From Pseudomonadota bacterium (GTDB lineage: Bacteria; Pseudomonadota; Gammaproteobacteria; Acidiferrobacterales; Acidiferrobacteraceae): 38,405 nucleotides of DNA. The notes beneath the pieces are model-generated. The model was given only the letters and a program-made list of their open reading frames with translations, made no database searches and was not told where the DNA came from. Each line of letters starts with the position of its first letter. Position 1 is the first letter of the stretch. This document shows positions 8,938 to 16,902 of this stretch, piece after piece. A program made the translations under genes and the position numbers. Where the stretch lies: NCBI GenBank assembly GCA_021794595.1, contig JAJYQN010000013.1:1-38405 (forward strand), read 5' to 3'.

Positions 8938-10115
8938 ATATCGTTCCTGACGGGGATCACCGTCTCAAAAACCCGGTAGACGTACTGGTCGCAGTTACCT
9001 GCCACGCACCCCTGGGTCTGACCCGCGGGCAGTCCCATGGGGATCGTGTAAGGCACCCCCATAACGGAAATGGACGGCGTGGTCCCGCCATACCGGCCTT
9101 TGGTGTCGCGGGTACTCCGCACCAGGAGCGCTAACTTCACGGTCAGAAGGTCGCCTGCCGTCATACCCCCGGGCGGACCCAGGGTGGGTGAAACATACGT
9201 GCTGACCGTCCTATTGAGCCCATAACCGAACTCGACCTGCATGTCCACGACCCCGCGGGCGACCAAAATCGCCGGAGGGGTCGGGCTCGCGGGGTTTGCC
9301 GCATTTCCCGCCTGATACTCCTGCATATAGAGGGAGGGAATGCCCGCGCCATTATTGTCCTGAATAAAGAAGTTTTTGATCGCAAAGCCACCATTCCCGA
9401 GATCGATGACGCCCGCGTGCACCAACTGGGTCGTTGTCACTCCCGGATCAGAGCCGTTGAATCCCTGGGGCGCGTTGTAAATACTGGAACCGTGATTCGC
9501 CACCACATGGTTTGCGCTCGGGACGCTGGTAATCTGCGCCATAATGCAGTGCCCGCTCGGCATGGGCACGAGAAACATATCGTTTTGAGCGAGCAGGTTC
9601 CCGTTATCCACAAAGAAGGTCGCGGCGTTGGTGTTCGGGACCGAGGTGATGTGCGCAACGGGCGCTGAACCAAACGGTCCGCCGCCGGTCACGACCGTCA
9701 GAGCGTAGGTGCTGGCACTCGGCGCATAGCTAAACGGCAGGGTTGCGGTCTGCAAGGCGGCGTCCACGGGCACCACGAACAGACCCTGAGACCCCCCCGG
9801 AGGAGTTATGGTATAGGAGGGCTGGACCGGGGGGCTGACTCCATTGGTATTGGTGTAAATACCCGCATCGCAGAGGTTCATGGGCAGGCCATAGCCGGCC
9901 CCTTCAATCGCCTGCGTCAGCATAGCCATGGCAGTGCGCGCCTGCTGCCAGGCATTGTCCTGACTACGGGTCTGAGTGATGGCCGACGACAGGCCACTGA
10001 ACGCGCCATAAATCGCGAGCGCCGCCAGCGCCGACACCACCAAGGCGACCATCAGTTCGATCAGCGTGAAACCGGCTTGACGCCGGTTAATAGTCGACGG
10101 TCGTGGCCACAACAT
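8925..10115 (-). CDS. pilW: Minor pilin PilW
   Basis: A 396-residue protein with a canonical prepilin start: leader ending in QAG, then FTLIELMVALVVSALAALAIYGAF, with the +5 Glu. Cleavage after Gly by a PilD-type peptidase is expected. Length, and the segment around QQARTAMAMLTQAIEGAGYG after the helix, are typical of PilW, which is larger than most minor pilins. The ATG at 10115 lies inside the end of pilV (29-base overlap), and the 3' end overlaps pilX by 13 bases, so the cassette is translationally coupled. The C-terminal domain is rich in Gly, Pro, Thr and Val and poor in charge. It is assigned to the tip/priming complex of the type IV pilus. Confidence 0.88.
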   Translation of the reverse strand: MLWPRPSTINRRQAGFTLIELMVALVVSALAALAIYGAFSGLSSAITQTRSQDNAWQQARTAMAMLTQAIEGAGYGLPMNLCDAGIYTNTNGVSPPVQPSYTITPPGGSQGLFVVPVDAALQTATLPFSYAPSASTYALTVVTGGGPFGSAPVAHITSVPNTNAATFFVDNGNLLAQNDMFLVPMPSGHCIMAQITSVPSANHVVANHGSSIYNAPQGFNGSDPGVTTTQLVHAGVIDLGNGGFAIKNFFIQDNNGAGIPSLYMQEYQAGNAANPASPTPPAILVARGVVDMQVEFGYGLNRTVSTYVSPTLGPPGGMTAGDLLTVKLALLVRSTRDTKGRYGGTTPSISVMGVPYTIPMGLPAGQTQGCVAGNCDQYVYRVFETVIPVRNDIWAE

Positions 10116-10584
10116 AGGTATTCTGTCCCCATGATTCCGTGATCAGCGCGTTGCAAGGGCACTGATTGTTCCCGAATGTCGACACCACCTGAATGCTTGC
10201 CTGCAACCGCGGCTTCCCAGTGGCCGCTATGACCGGGCTCCCCGCGGTCCCGGGCAACTGCGTGAGCGCCGCCCACCACGCCTCAAGATTGAGGTCTTCG
10301 GGGGTCCCGCCCGTGGGCGGCGCCGTGCTCGATAAGTTAACATTGTTGTAGTTGATGGCCGCCACGCTATCCCCGCGTAACATGCCGATCATTTCCTGGG
10401 CCGCGATATAGGCCTCGGTCTCCCCCTGACCCATCTTGGCAAGACGCATGCCGTCCACGATCAGATAACTAATCGCCAGGGCCCCGATCGCAAAGACCGC
10501 GAGCGCGACCATGTTTTCGATTAAAGTGAACCCCGATACCCGACGCGCCGCGTGCCGCTCACAGCCTGGCCTTACCCTGCTCAT
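10087..10584 (-). CDS. pilV: Minor pilin PilV
   Basis: A 165-residue prepilin. The start at 10584 (MSRVRPGC) is chosen because it forms an ATGA overlap with the fimT stop; a longer frame extends upstream to 10668 but lies wholly within fimT. The class III leader ends SG, followed by FTLIENMVALAVFAIGALAISYL with the +5 Glu. The sequence after the helix (ETEAYIAAQEMIGMLRGD) is typical of PilV. The C-terminal half has a CPC pair (NNQCPCNAL). It sits between fimT and pilW in the conserved order fimT/U-pilV-pilW-pilX-pilY1, consistent with a role in the minor pilin priming complex. Confidence 0.88.
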   Translation of the reverse strand: MSRVRPGCERHAARRVSGFTLIENMVALAVFAIGALAISYLIVDGMRLAKMGQGETEAYIAAQEMIGMLRGDSVAAINYNNVNLSSTAPPTGGTPEDLNLEAWWAALTQLPGTAGSPVIAATGKPRLQASIQVVSTFGNNQCPCNALITESWGQNTYVVATTVDY

Positions 10585-11216
10585 GACTGCACACACGAGT
10601 AGGGAGCGCCCACGTTTTGCGTGACGCAAGAGCGCAGTTCGCCGGCGCCATAGTACAAGGAGAGCCACTGGACATATTTGGCGGGATCCGTGCGCGCGGT
10701 GAGCAAGAGCGCGCCCTGAGTCAGAGTATAGCTCGTGGGGGCCCCAGTGCTCGAATAAAGAACCGTGCCGTCCGGGTAAAACTCGAGGTAATAAAACGCG
10801 CCGAGGGTCGGTGGCGGCGAACCGTTGCGCAGTTGGACATACCGGCAGGACACACCGGGGTAGCGCTGCTGAAAGAGCGTCGCCGTCATATCGGGGGCGT
10901 TATTGAGCTTGACCCATATCCCATTTTCATAGACCGTCGCGGACCACCAGCACGCAGTACCACCATGGGATTCACTGGCATACCCGGTCTGAAAATACAC
11001 CGGTTGGTCGGTCTTGAGGGCATAGGCCCGGGCCCATTGCATATCCTCTTCTACGTGGCCCGCCGCCTCGCGAATCCGGCTGTCGACTACCCATGACGAG
11101 AGATCTGGAATCGCAACGGCCGCTGCGATGGCGATGATCGCGATTACGACCATCAACTCAACGACCGTAAAGCCCATCATCCGCGATCGCGTTTTTATCG
11201 AACGGTTCGCGACCAT
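10581..11216 (-). CDS. fimT: FimT/FimU (GspH-family) minor pilin
   Basis: A 211-residue prepilin. The ATG at 11216 is preferred because a GGGGGAGA ribosome binding site sits about 8 bases upstream; an upstream in-frame start (11300) has no such site. The leader ends MMG, then FTVVELMVVIAIIAIAAAVAIPDLSSWV with the +5 Glu. The following segment (REAAGHVEEDMQWARAYAL) and the beta-rich C-terminus fit the GspH/FimT family. Four cysteines are present, two of them near the C-terminus (SCVTQNVGAPYSC), probably disulfide-forming. It is the first gene of cassette B and lies about 160 bases downstream of a good promoter. FimT versus FimU cannot be decided from sequence alone. Confidence 0.84.
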   Translation of the reverse strand: MVANRSIKTRSRMMGFTVVELMVVIAIIAIAAAVAIPDLSSWVVDSRIREAAGHVEEDMQWARAYALKTDQPVYFQTGYASESHGGTACWWSATVYENGIWVKLNNAPDMTATLFQQRYPGVSCRYVQLRNGSPPPTLGAFYYLEFYPDGTVLYSSTGAPTSYTLTQGALLLTARTDPAKYVQWLSLYYGAGELRSCVTQNVGAPYSCVQS

Positions 11217-11379
11217 ATTATTATCTCCCCCCGGGCCTCGCGGTGACCTCTCGATAAGCATGCTATCGGTCACTCGATTCTGGATCCGGCCTGATACCAA
11301 GCGCCTACGGTTCCTCTCCCTGATTTCGGTCGGGCGCGACCGCCACAGCGTGACCCGCCCCTCCGTGGTTCATAGGTTA

Positions 11380-11407
11380 TGTATAGCATACACAGCGCTT
11401 ATAGCAA
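11380..11407 (-). promoter_or_regulatory. Extended -10 promoter for fimT-pilV-pilW-pilX-pilY1
   Basis: On the minus strand, TTGCTA (11407-11402) is followed by a 16-base spacer and TATACA (11385-11380). The bases TGC directly before the -10 make an extended -10 element. Transcription would begin near 11373, leaving a leader of about 157 bases before fimT. The flanks are noticeably AT-richer than the genome around them. No sigma-54 (PilR-type) site was recognised here. Confidence 0.6.
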
Positions 11408-11461
11408 TATTGAAAGATGAGCCCGCTTGCGCGACGAGACAGCCCCGCGCCTCTCTTGCCA

Positions 11462-12745
11462 TCAGCCGCCGTGGGTCACGACCGCCCCGAGTTCAAATAT
11501 GGGCATATACATAGCCACGACCAAGGTCCCCACGATAATACCCAAAACGACCATGATGATGGGCTCCATAAGGGTCGACATCCGGGCCACGGTCTCGCTG
11601 ACCTCCCCTTCGTAGAAATCCGCCACCTTCTCGGCCATGACCTCAATGGCGCCGGTCTGCTCGCCGATCGCCAGCATATGGACGGCCATGGCCGGGAATA
11701 CCCCGGTTTCCTTCAGGGAATCGGTAATAAAGCCGCCCTCCAAAACCCGCTCCCGCGCAGCATTGACCGATCTTTCGATAATAACGTTGTTCGATATCTT
11801 GGAGAGCGTCTCCAAGGCCTCGTTAATAGGGACGCCAGCCGCCTGCATGGTGGCCAACGTGCGCATAAAACGCGCGACCGAGCCCTTTAAGATTACATCC
11901 CCCATGATGGGCAATTTCAGGGAAATACGATCCACCGCGGTTCGAAAACCGAGGCTTTTACGATAAGCGTACAAAAAGGCCCATATCACGGCGACTGGGA
12001 TCAAGACAACGAGATACCAATGGCCGCGCATCCAGTCGGAGATATCGATCACAGCCTGCGTCAAGGCTGGCAGCGTCGCCCCGAAACTATCAAAAAGATG
12101 GGCAAAAACGGGGATCACGAAGATCATCAAAATGGCGGTCACAAGCAACATGACGGTGATGATGGAGGCCGGGTAGATCATGGCTGACCGGATTTTCTTC
12201 TGCAATGCAAGCGACTTCTCACGGTAATCTGCGAGACGTAGAAGGATGGTGTCGAGAATACCGCCTTGATCGCCGGCCGCGAGCAGGGAAACGAACAGCT
12301 TATTGAAGTATTTGGGGTAGCGATTGAAGGCATCAGCCACTCGTTCGCCATCCTTGATGGGCGTGAGTATCCCCTCAAGCATGACCTTCATCCCCTTGTT
12401 GTCGCTTGCCGAGGCCAATAGCTCAAAGGCCTGCACCATGGGGACGCCGGCGTTGATCATAGTCGAGAGCTGGCGGATCATGACCACGATATTGGCTTCC
12501 TTGATCCCGGCCGTGGTCGAAAAGAGCGGCTTCGCCTTCTTTTTGACAGAGATGACAGCAAGACCACGCTTTCTCAAGGTCGCGCGCGCGACCGCGATCG
12601 ACACTGCCTCCAGCTCACCTTTTTGGATAGCGCCCTTGGGGTCGGTCGCAGGCCGGGCCTGCCACTGAAACGTTATGGTCTTGGGGCCCTTTTTCTTGGG
12701 AGCGGGAACAGCGCTTTCGCTATCGGCTTTTGCCACGGTTGCCAT
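11462..12745 (-). CDS. pilC: Type IV pilus inner-membrane platform protein PilC
   Basis: A 427-residue member of the GspF/PilC family. A Lys/Pro-rich cytoplasmic N-terminus precedes two repeated T2SSF domains (about 85-210 and 290-415), with membrane helices near 187-214, 240-260 and 390-416. The typical segments are LSTMINAGVPMVQAFELL, LKIRSAMIYP-like QKKIRSAMIYP, and MRTLATMQAAGVPINEALE. The ATG at 12745 has an AGAGGA site about 8 bases upstream. PilC links the PilB/PilT motors to the growing fibre. Oddly, pilB and pilD do not accompany it; it lies alone between the two minor-pilin cassettes, 266 bases after cassette A and 245 before fimT. The separate GspF of the secretion operon (29462-30673) is clearly distinct in its N-terminus. 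Confidence 0.9.
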   Translation of the reverse strand: MATVAKADSESAVPAPKKKGPKTITFQWQARPATDPKGAIQKGELEAVSIAVARATLRKRGLAVISVKKKAKPLFSTTAGIKEANIVVMIRQLSTMINAGVPMVQAFELLASASDNKGMKVMLEGILTPIKDGERVADAFNRYPKYFNKLFVSLLAAGDQGGILDTILLRLADYREKSLALQKKIRSAMIYPASIITVMLLVTAILMIFVIPVFAHLFDSFGATLPALTQAVIDISDWMRGHWYLVVLIPVAVIWAFLYAYRKSLGFRTAVDRISLKLPIMGDVILKGSVARFMRTLATMQAAGVPINEALETLSKISNNVIIERSVNAARERVLEGGFITDSLKETGVFPAMAVHMLAIGEQTGAIEVMAEKVADFYEGEVSETVARMSTLMEPIIMVVLGIIVGTLVVAMYMPIFELGAVVTHGG

Positions 12746-13011
12746 ACATCATCCTCTTCATACAACGAGTATCGGGTCGAGCGTGAGGCGATCGGGAAGG
12801 CCGGGGATTCGGACCTGAGGGCACACCCGGCCCCGACCCATCTAAAGGAATCTGCGCAGTCAGACAGAACCTGTCAGCCCCCACCCCGATAGTCTCTCTA
12901 AGACTACCGTAGACCCTGCCGCCCCATCCGGCAAGGACGCCGGTCGGCTGCCAGTCGCATGAGCTCCACTTAGCCGCCATCGCGCGCAGCCTTGGGAGCT
13001 GAGGACCCCAC
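12746..13011. other. Gap between cassette A and pilC
   Basis: No gene is credible in these 266 bases. Two short perfect hairpins are visible: GACAG/CTGTC around 12866, and CCGGC-AAGGAC-GCCGG at 12928-12943. Neither has a T-run on the minus strand, so termination after cassette A is possible but unproven. No convincing promoter for pilC was found. Confidence 0.45.
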
Positions 13012-14694
13012 CTAATAGTAACGTTGCCACATCGGCATGAAGGCCATCTCCGGGGTCTGGCCGCCCCCGCCAAAGTTTGTCGCATTCGAGACACCAGGTG
13101 CATATTGGATCTTCAAGTTTCCGTTGACGTCGTTAGTGCTGGTGTTATTACCCAAGGTCGAGGTCGATGTGTTATTGGTATTGGCTGTGTCTATCATGCC
13201 CGTGATCGTGCCGGTACCGACCGCCGTGAGCGACTCGCCGGCGGCCACAACGCCTGTCAAGTCCGAGTTGCCATCCAGCGTGACGTTGCCGCCGGTTATG
13301 ATGCCACTTGTCGTACTGGTACTAGAACAGGTCGCAGCACTTCCCGTCGAGACCCCGCTGCTTGTACAAAAATAGCCGGTCACGGTGCCGCTTGGTTGGA
13401 CGGTATTGCTTGCCGCGGTCTCGGTAGTATCACCGATGGGCGGGATGGTGTTGGACGACGCGCCCTTCACATAGACCGTAGCCCCACTCAAATACGGGTA
13501 ATCCACACTCCCACCACTGATAATGACAGCGCCGGCCACGGGGCCCGTCCCTTCCCCTGGGCTTGTTGTATTAACCCCATCGGGGCACACGTTCGTAGGA
13601 ATAACGGTTTGGTTGCAGACGTTCGGCATCTGACCATAGGCCACGATGTCATTATTCTTCCCGATATAGACGTTCCCGGTCGCAAGGATCGTGGCATGCC
13701 CGGCCACAGGATTGGCGCCCGCAGACCCGATGGTCTTTGCCCCGACGTTGACGTCCCCATAAAAAAACAAGACCCCGGGAGTGGGTGTTCCGGCGATCGC
13801 CCAGGTTCCATTCTGGCCGCTCGGGGGCGTAATGCAACTACCGCCACCGGCTACGCACAAAGAATAGTTGCTTGAGGATACGGCCGACAAAAGCAGGGTC
13901 CCGGCAGGGGTAAGGGTGGCGTTATTCTCAAAGGTGACCTGCGCCTGCCCGCTTGCATCCACCGATAAGACCGCATTGGCCTCACCGCTCAAGTTATAGG
14001 CGTCGATGGCCGGCGAGACGACCGTGCCCTGGGAGATATTTTGTGTGCAGGTAGCGGTCGAATTGCAGGTTTTGCCGGTACTATCCGTAATCGTACCCGT
14101 GGCCTGGGCGGCACCCGTAATGCTGGCACTCCCCTGAATACCGAGATTCCCCACCACCGTCAAAGAATTTGAGCCGGTGTTGATCGACACATTACCGGTC
14201 AAGACTTGGCTCCCGTTGATCAAAAACGCATATTGAAGCGGCGTAAACGTGTAGATCGTGGCGGCATGAAGGTACGCGCGAATCTGCGCCAAGCCGCTCG
14301 CGGTTTGCCCCGTCGCATCGACCTCGATGTCACCGTTGGTGGCGAAGGTGTTACTCACCACCTGCGCTGTCATGGTATTCGTACCCGTGGTCTGATTGAG
14401 GAGCACCATGCCGGCCGGTATGGCGGTGGCACTCAGGTTCCCGGCATTCCCGCTCATACACGTACTGTTGGTCGAACCGCAAAACAACTTGTTGAAATAG
14501 GCCGCCGAGGCTGCGAGCGCGTCTTGTGCCAGGGCCCGGGCCTGGGTCCGCGCGGTACTCGTATTCTGGGACTTTCCGCTGGCCTCCATATGGCTATAAG
14601 CCCCGTATAGGCTTGCCGCCATGGCAGCTCCTATAGCCAAAATCATAATAAGGGTCGACACGCCTCGCTGGTTTTTTAAAGCCTTACGCATCAT
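13012..14694 (-). CDS. Large PilX-like pilin with beta-rich, cysteine-paired passenger domain
   Basis: A 560-residue protein that starts like PilX/GspK: leader MMRKALKNQRG, then VSTLIMILAIGAAMAASLYGAY, with a hydrophobic residue at mature +5 instead of Glu. After an alpha-helical stalk (to about 65) comes a very long domain rich in Gly, Ser, Thr, Asn and Val. It repeats short patterns like GNVSI, GNLGIQGS, GNVYIGKNN and GGNVTLDGNS, suggesting a beta-solenoid or other stacked beta fold. Ten cysteines fall in five close pairs: 72/79, 210/216, 280/287, 360/370 and 443/456. Residues 140-560 contain only about 24 charged residues. It is two to three times the size of an ordinary PilX. A GAGAGAGG site lies 6 bases before the ATG, and the gene follows the PilW-like gene by 15 bases. 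A structural or adhesive pilus-tip role is inferred; I do not recognise a characterised homologue. Confidence 0.75.
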   Translation of the reverse strand: MMRKALKNQRGVSTLIMILAIGAAMAASLYGAYSHMEASGKSQNTSTARTQARALAQDALAASAAYFNKLFCGSTNSTCMSGNAGNLSATAIPAGMVLLNQTTGTNTMTAQVVSNTFATNGDIEVDATGQTASGLAQIRAYLHAATIYTFTPLQYAFLINGSQVLTGNVSINTGSNSLTVVGNLGIQGSASITGAAQATGTITDSTGKTCNSTATCTQNISQGTVVSPAIDAYNLSGEANAVLSVDASGQAQVTFENNATLTPAGTLLLSAVSSSNYSLCVAGGGSCITPPSGQNGTWAIAGTPTPGVLFFYGDVNVGAKTIGSAGANPVAGHATILATGNVYIGKNNDIVAYGQMPNVCNQTVIPTNVCPDGVNTTSPGEGTGPVAGAVIISGGSVDYPYLSGATVYVKGASSNTIPPIGDTTETAASNTVQPSGTVTGYFCTSSGVSTGSAATCSSTSTTSGIITGGNVTLDGNSDLTGVVAAGESLTAVGTGTITGMIDTANTNNTSTSTLGNNTSTNDVNGNLKIQYAPGVSNATNFGGGGQTPEMAFMPMWQRYY

Positions 14695-14709
14695 AAAAAC
14701 CTCTCTCGC

Positions 14710-15474
14710 TCAAGGCAGATTTCGCATGCATACGGTAACCGGAGCGGTATCGCTCATATGGCTAAAAAACCCGCCGGTCAAGACCTGCGCCACCGGCAGT
14801 TGCAGGCTCACCAAAGGGTGAAAAACGGGACTAGTAGGAGGCGCGCTAGCATTGGCAAGAAGGATCTGCGATCCGCGCAGATCGCAATCCTGGGCGGCCG
14901 TCACGACAATGGGGGTGAGATTGGTCGTCGCCACACTGGGCAGAACGGTCACGACATCCCAGTTCGCAGCCGTGTTCATGGCGGTCGCCGTACAAGATCC
15001 CCCCCCGCTCGTACCACTCGGCGGGACCTCTTCGAAATAGACCAAGCGGTCATTGCTACTGTGAGAATTGGTGCTCGGCACCACCTGCAAGCCGGCACAA
15101 CTGACCGTTGCACCGCCGACCGGCGAGTCCCAATCCCAAAAGATCCCGTTCCCTTGTGCGCTCCCGCTGGCCGGTATGGGGACGACCACATTGGACCCCG
15201 GGCCCGAGCCACTCACCAAAACAAGATCAGTGTTGACCTGGGGCGCCGTAATGCCATAACCCGCATTCGCACTATTCATCACGTCAAAATCGTAGTTCAG
15301 AGCCTCCCCTAAGGTCTGCTGGCCGATTACCCCTTGATCGATTAGCGACCGCGATACCGGGACGTATAAGACCATGGCCGCCAACACCAAAAGCGCGCCT
15401 ATGACCATGGCGATCATGAGCTCAACCAAGGTAAAGCCTTTACTGTTGGACGACGACACTGCGCGGCACTCCAA
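14710..15474 (-). CDS. PilW-like minor pilin (cassette A)
   Basis: A 254-residue prepilin-like protein. Leader ends SKG, followed by FTLVELMIAMVIGALLVLAAMVLYVPV with the +5 Glu. The long C-terminal domain, position after the PilV-like gene and before the PilX-like gene, and the residues after the helix suggest a PilW relative, though it is about 140 residues shorter than PilW of cassette B. Four cysteines lie in the globular domain. The start at 15474 overlaps the end of the PilV-like gene by 35 bases. It is expected to be processed by the same PilD-type peptidase and to join a second tip/priming complex. Confidence 0.78.
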   Translation of the reverse strand: MECRAVSSSNSKGFTLVELMIAMVIGALLVLAAMVLYVPVSRSLIDQGVIGQQTLGEALNYDFDVMNSANAGYGITAPQVNTDLVLVSGSGPGSNVVVPIPASGSAQGNGIFWDWDSPVGGATVSCAGLQVVPSTNSHSSNDRLVYFEEVPPSGTSGGGSCTATAMNTAANWDVVTVLPSVATTNLTPIVVTAAQDCDLRGSQILLANASAPPTSPVFHPLVSLQLPVAQVLTGGFFSHMSDTAPVTVCMRNLP

Positions 15475-15826
15475 AGGTGGTCCAGTTCGCCGTGGCCGTA
15501 ACCTGGGTCACGGGGATGTTCGGGGTCTTGCTCGGATACGGCATCGCCACGACATCAATGCTGCACTGAACATCGATAGTGAACGCAAGGCCCGCATAGG
15601 TGGTGGCGGAAATCACGTTTGTGCCGCCCGCAGCCGGACAGTATTGGGTAGGCGGAGCACTACCCAGGACCGCTAGGGTCTTATTCAAGACGTCTTGACG
15701 CTGGCTATCAAAAACGTTTCCGTCCACCGCGTGCTGAAGGCCCATCGTGACGCCGAGCGCGATAAAAAGAAAGATCACCAAAGAGACCAGGGTCTCGATC
15801 AAGGTAAAGCCGCGGTCAGAAGACAT
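15440..15826 (-). CDS. PilV/GspI-like minor pilin (cassette A)
   Basis: A 128-residue prepilin. The ATG at 15826 (MSSDRG) is chosen because GGGAG lies 8 bases upstream and it overlaps the preceding stop by only 11 bases; an upstream start at 15880 lies deeper in the neighbouring gene. The leader is very short (six residues ending RG), then FTLIETLVSLVIFLFIALGVTMGLQHAV with the +5 Glu. Length and helix resemble PilV and GspI. Two cysteines are present in the globular part. It is coupled to both neighbours by overlaps. Confidence 0.78.
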   Translation of the reverse strand: MSSDRGFTLIETLVSLVIFLFIALGVTMGLQHAVDGNVFDSQRQDVLNKTLAVLGSAPPTQYCPAAGGTNVISATTYAGLAFTIDVQCSIDVVAMPYPSKTPNIPVTQVTATANWTTFGVPRSVVVQQ

Positions 15827-16391
15827 AGGAGCTGCTCCCAAGCCTGCCGCCGCCCACCGAGGACTGGAAAATCCATTCACCGGAGGAATTGGCGGCGGGC
15901 CAGACGCACGTACTGTGTGCTGCAGGGGTCGAGGTCGTCACTGCCAAAAGCGGCTGCCCCAAGGGAGTGAAGGCGAGACACGTGAAGGCACCGCCATTGA
16001 TGGTGATGTTCACGTTCATGGGAATCGCGCTTACATGCACCTCGACTGGCCCGGCCGCTGGGTTTGTGTTACCGGCACAGCCACCGCCGCTGCCCGTGCA
16101 CACATAAAGCTCCTGAGTCGTACCCTGCGTCACAAGCTGCAGAGACCAGTTGCCGTTTGGCGACGTCGACATAAGGGCAACGGGATGCGTAAGGGCTTCG
16201 GCCATGGCCATCTGGAGCGCGGTCCGTACACGGGCCTGCGTCTCGTTCACGTTATCCGTGGCAAGCCACGACAAAAGCCCCAAGAACCCAGCCCCCATAA
16301 GGATCGCGATAATCACCATCACAACGATCAACTCGACAAGCGTAAGGCCTGATTCGTGTGAGACATGCCGACGCAGGGTCTTCATGGGCAT
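15816..16391 (-). CDS. GspH/FimT-family minor pilin (cassette A)
   Basis: A 191-residue prepilin. The frame is open upstream to 16514, but that part overlaps the PilE-like gene. The ATG at 16391 follows the PilE-like stop by 10 bases and has GAGG 4 bases upstream; a second ATG at 16385 is equally possible. The leader ends ESG, followed by LTLVELIVVMVIIAILMGAGFLGLLSWL, with Leu instead of Phe at +1 and Glu at +5. The next segment (ARVRTALQMAMAEALTHP) and the beta-rich tail fit FimT/GspH. Cys pairs such as CTGSGGGC suggest disulfides. It parallels fimT of cassette B. Confidence 0.78.
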   Translation of the reverse strand: MPMKTLRRHVSHESGLTLVELIVVMVIIAILMGAGFLGLLSWLATDNVNETQARVRTALQMAMAEALTHPVALMSTSPNGNWSLQLVTQGTTQELYVCTGSGGGCAGNTNPAAGPVEVHVSAIPMNVNITINGGAFTCLAFTPLGQPLLAVTTSTPAAHSTCVWPAANSSGEWIFQSSVGGGRLGSSSYVF

Positions 16392-16401
16392 CAGGCCTCG
16401 C

Positions 16402-16902
16402 TTACCATCCCACCACGGCCGTGCCGTTCGCCAGGGCCTCGCAGCGATTGTTAGCGCTGTCGAGATACAAAATGTCCTTGGTCGGGAGCCCCGATGTGGC
16501 AGTCGGTACGGCACTCAATAAATAGCTCGGGCTCGCAATCGCCCCGGCATTGCAAGGCGCATGCATACCGGTGTCGGGATTCGTTATATTGTAAGTGAAC
16601 AAGGGGTTGGCACTGTTGCCCGGATCCCATCCCCGCAGGGTGGGTAGCGCCGCCGTGTACGGCTGAAGATCAGTCGTAGATTTATAATAGGCGTTGTGAT
16701 TTTGGTAATAGCGCTCCATAAGCGTAGAAAGTAAAACCAGGTTACTCTTGGCCTGAGCAAACTTGGCGTCTTTGACGTAACCCGAATAAACAGGGATAGC
16801 GATGGCCGCGAGGATCGCTAAAATCGCTATGACGACCATGATCTCCACCAGCGTAAACCCCTTCTGGCGATGCCGCCCTCGTTTTTCATAAATCTTACTC
16901 AT
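16402..16902 (-). CDS. pilE: PilE-like type IV pilin
   Basis: A 166-residue pilin. The leader is basic and ends QKG, then FTLVEIMVVIAILAILAAIAIPVYSGYV, with the +5 Glu and the conserved Pro of long pilin helices. The following KFAQAKSNLVLLSTLMERYYQNHNAYY is typical of PilE (Ala-Ser-Asn-Leu...YYQ...NxxY). Two cysteines near 118 and 153 could form the D-region disulfide. It is the first gene of cassette A and has a TATAAT element 94 bases upstream. In Pseudomonas, PilE is a minor pilin joining the tip complex to the fibre. A major-pilin role here cannot be excluded, but no second PilA-type gene is in the window. Confidence 0.85.
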   Translation of the reverse strand: MSKIYEKRGRHRQKGFTLVEIMVVIAILAILAAIAIPVYSGYVKDAKFAQAKSNLVLLSTLMERYYQNHNAYYKSTTDLQPYTAALPTLRGWDPGNSANPLFTYNITNPDTGMHAPCNAGAIASPSYLLSAVPTATSGLPTKDILYLDSANNRCEALANGTAVVGW

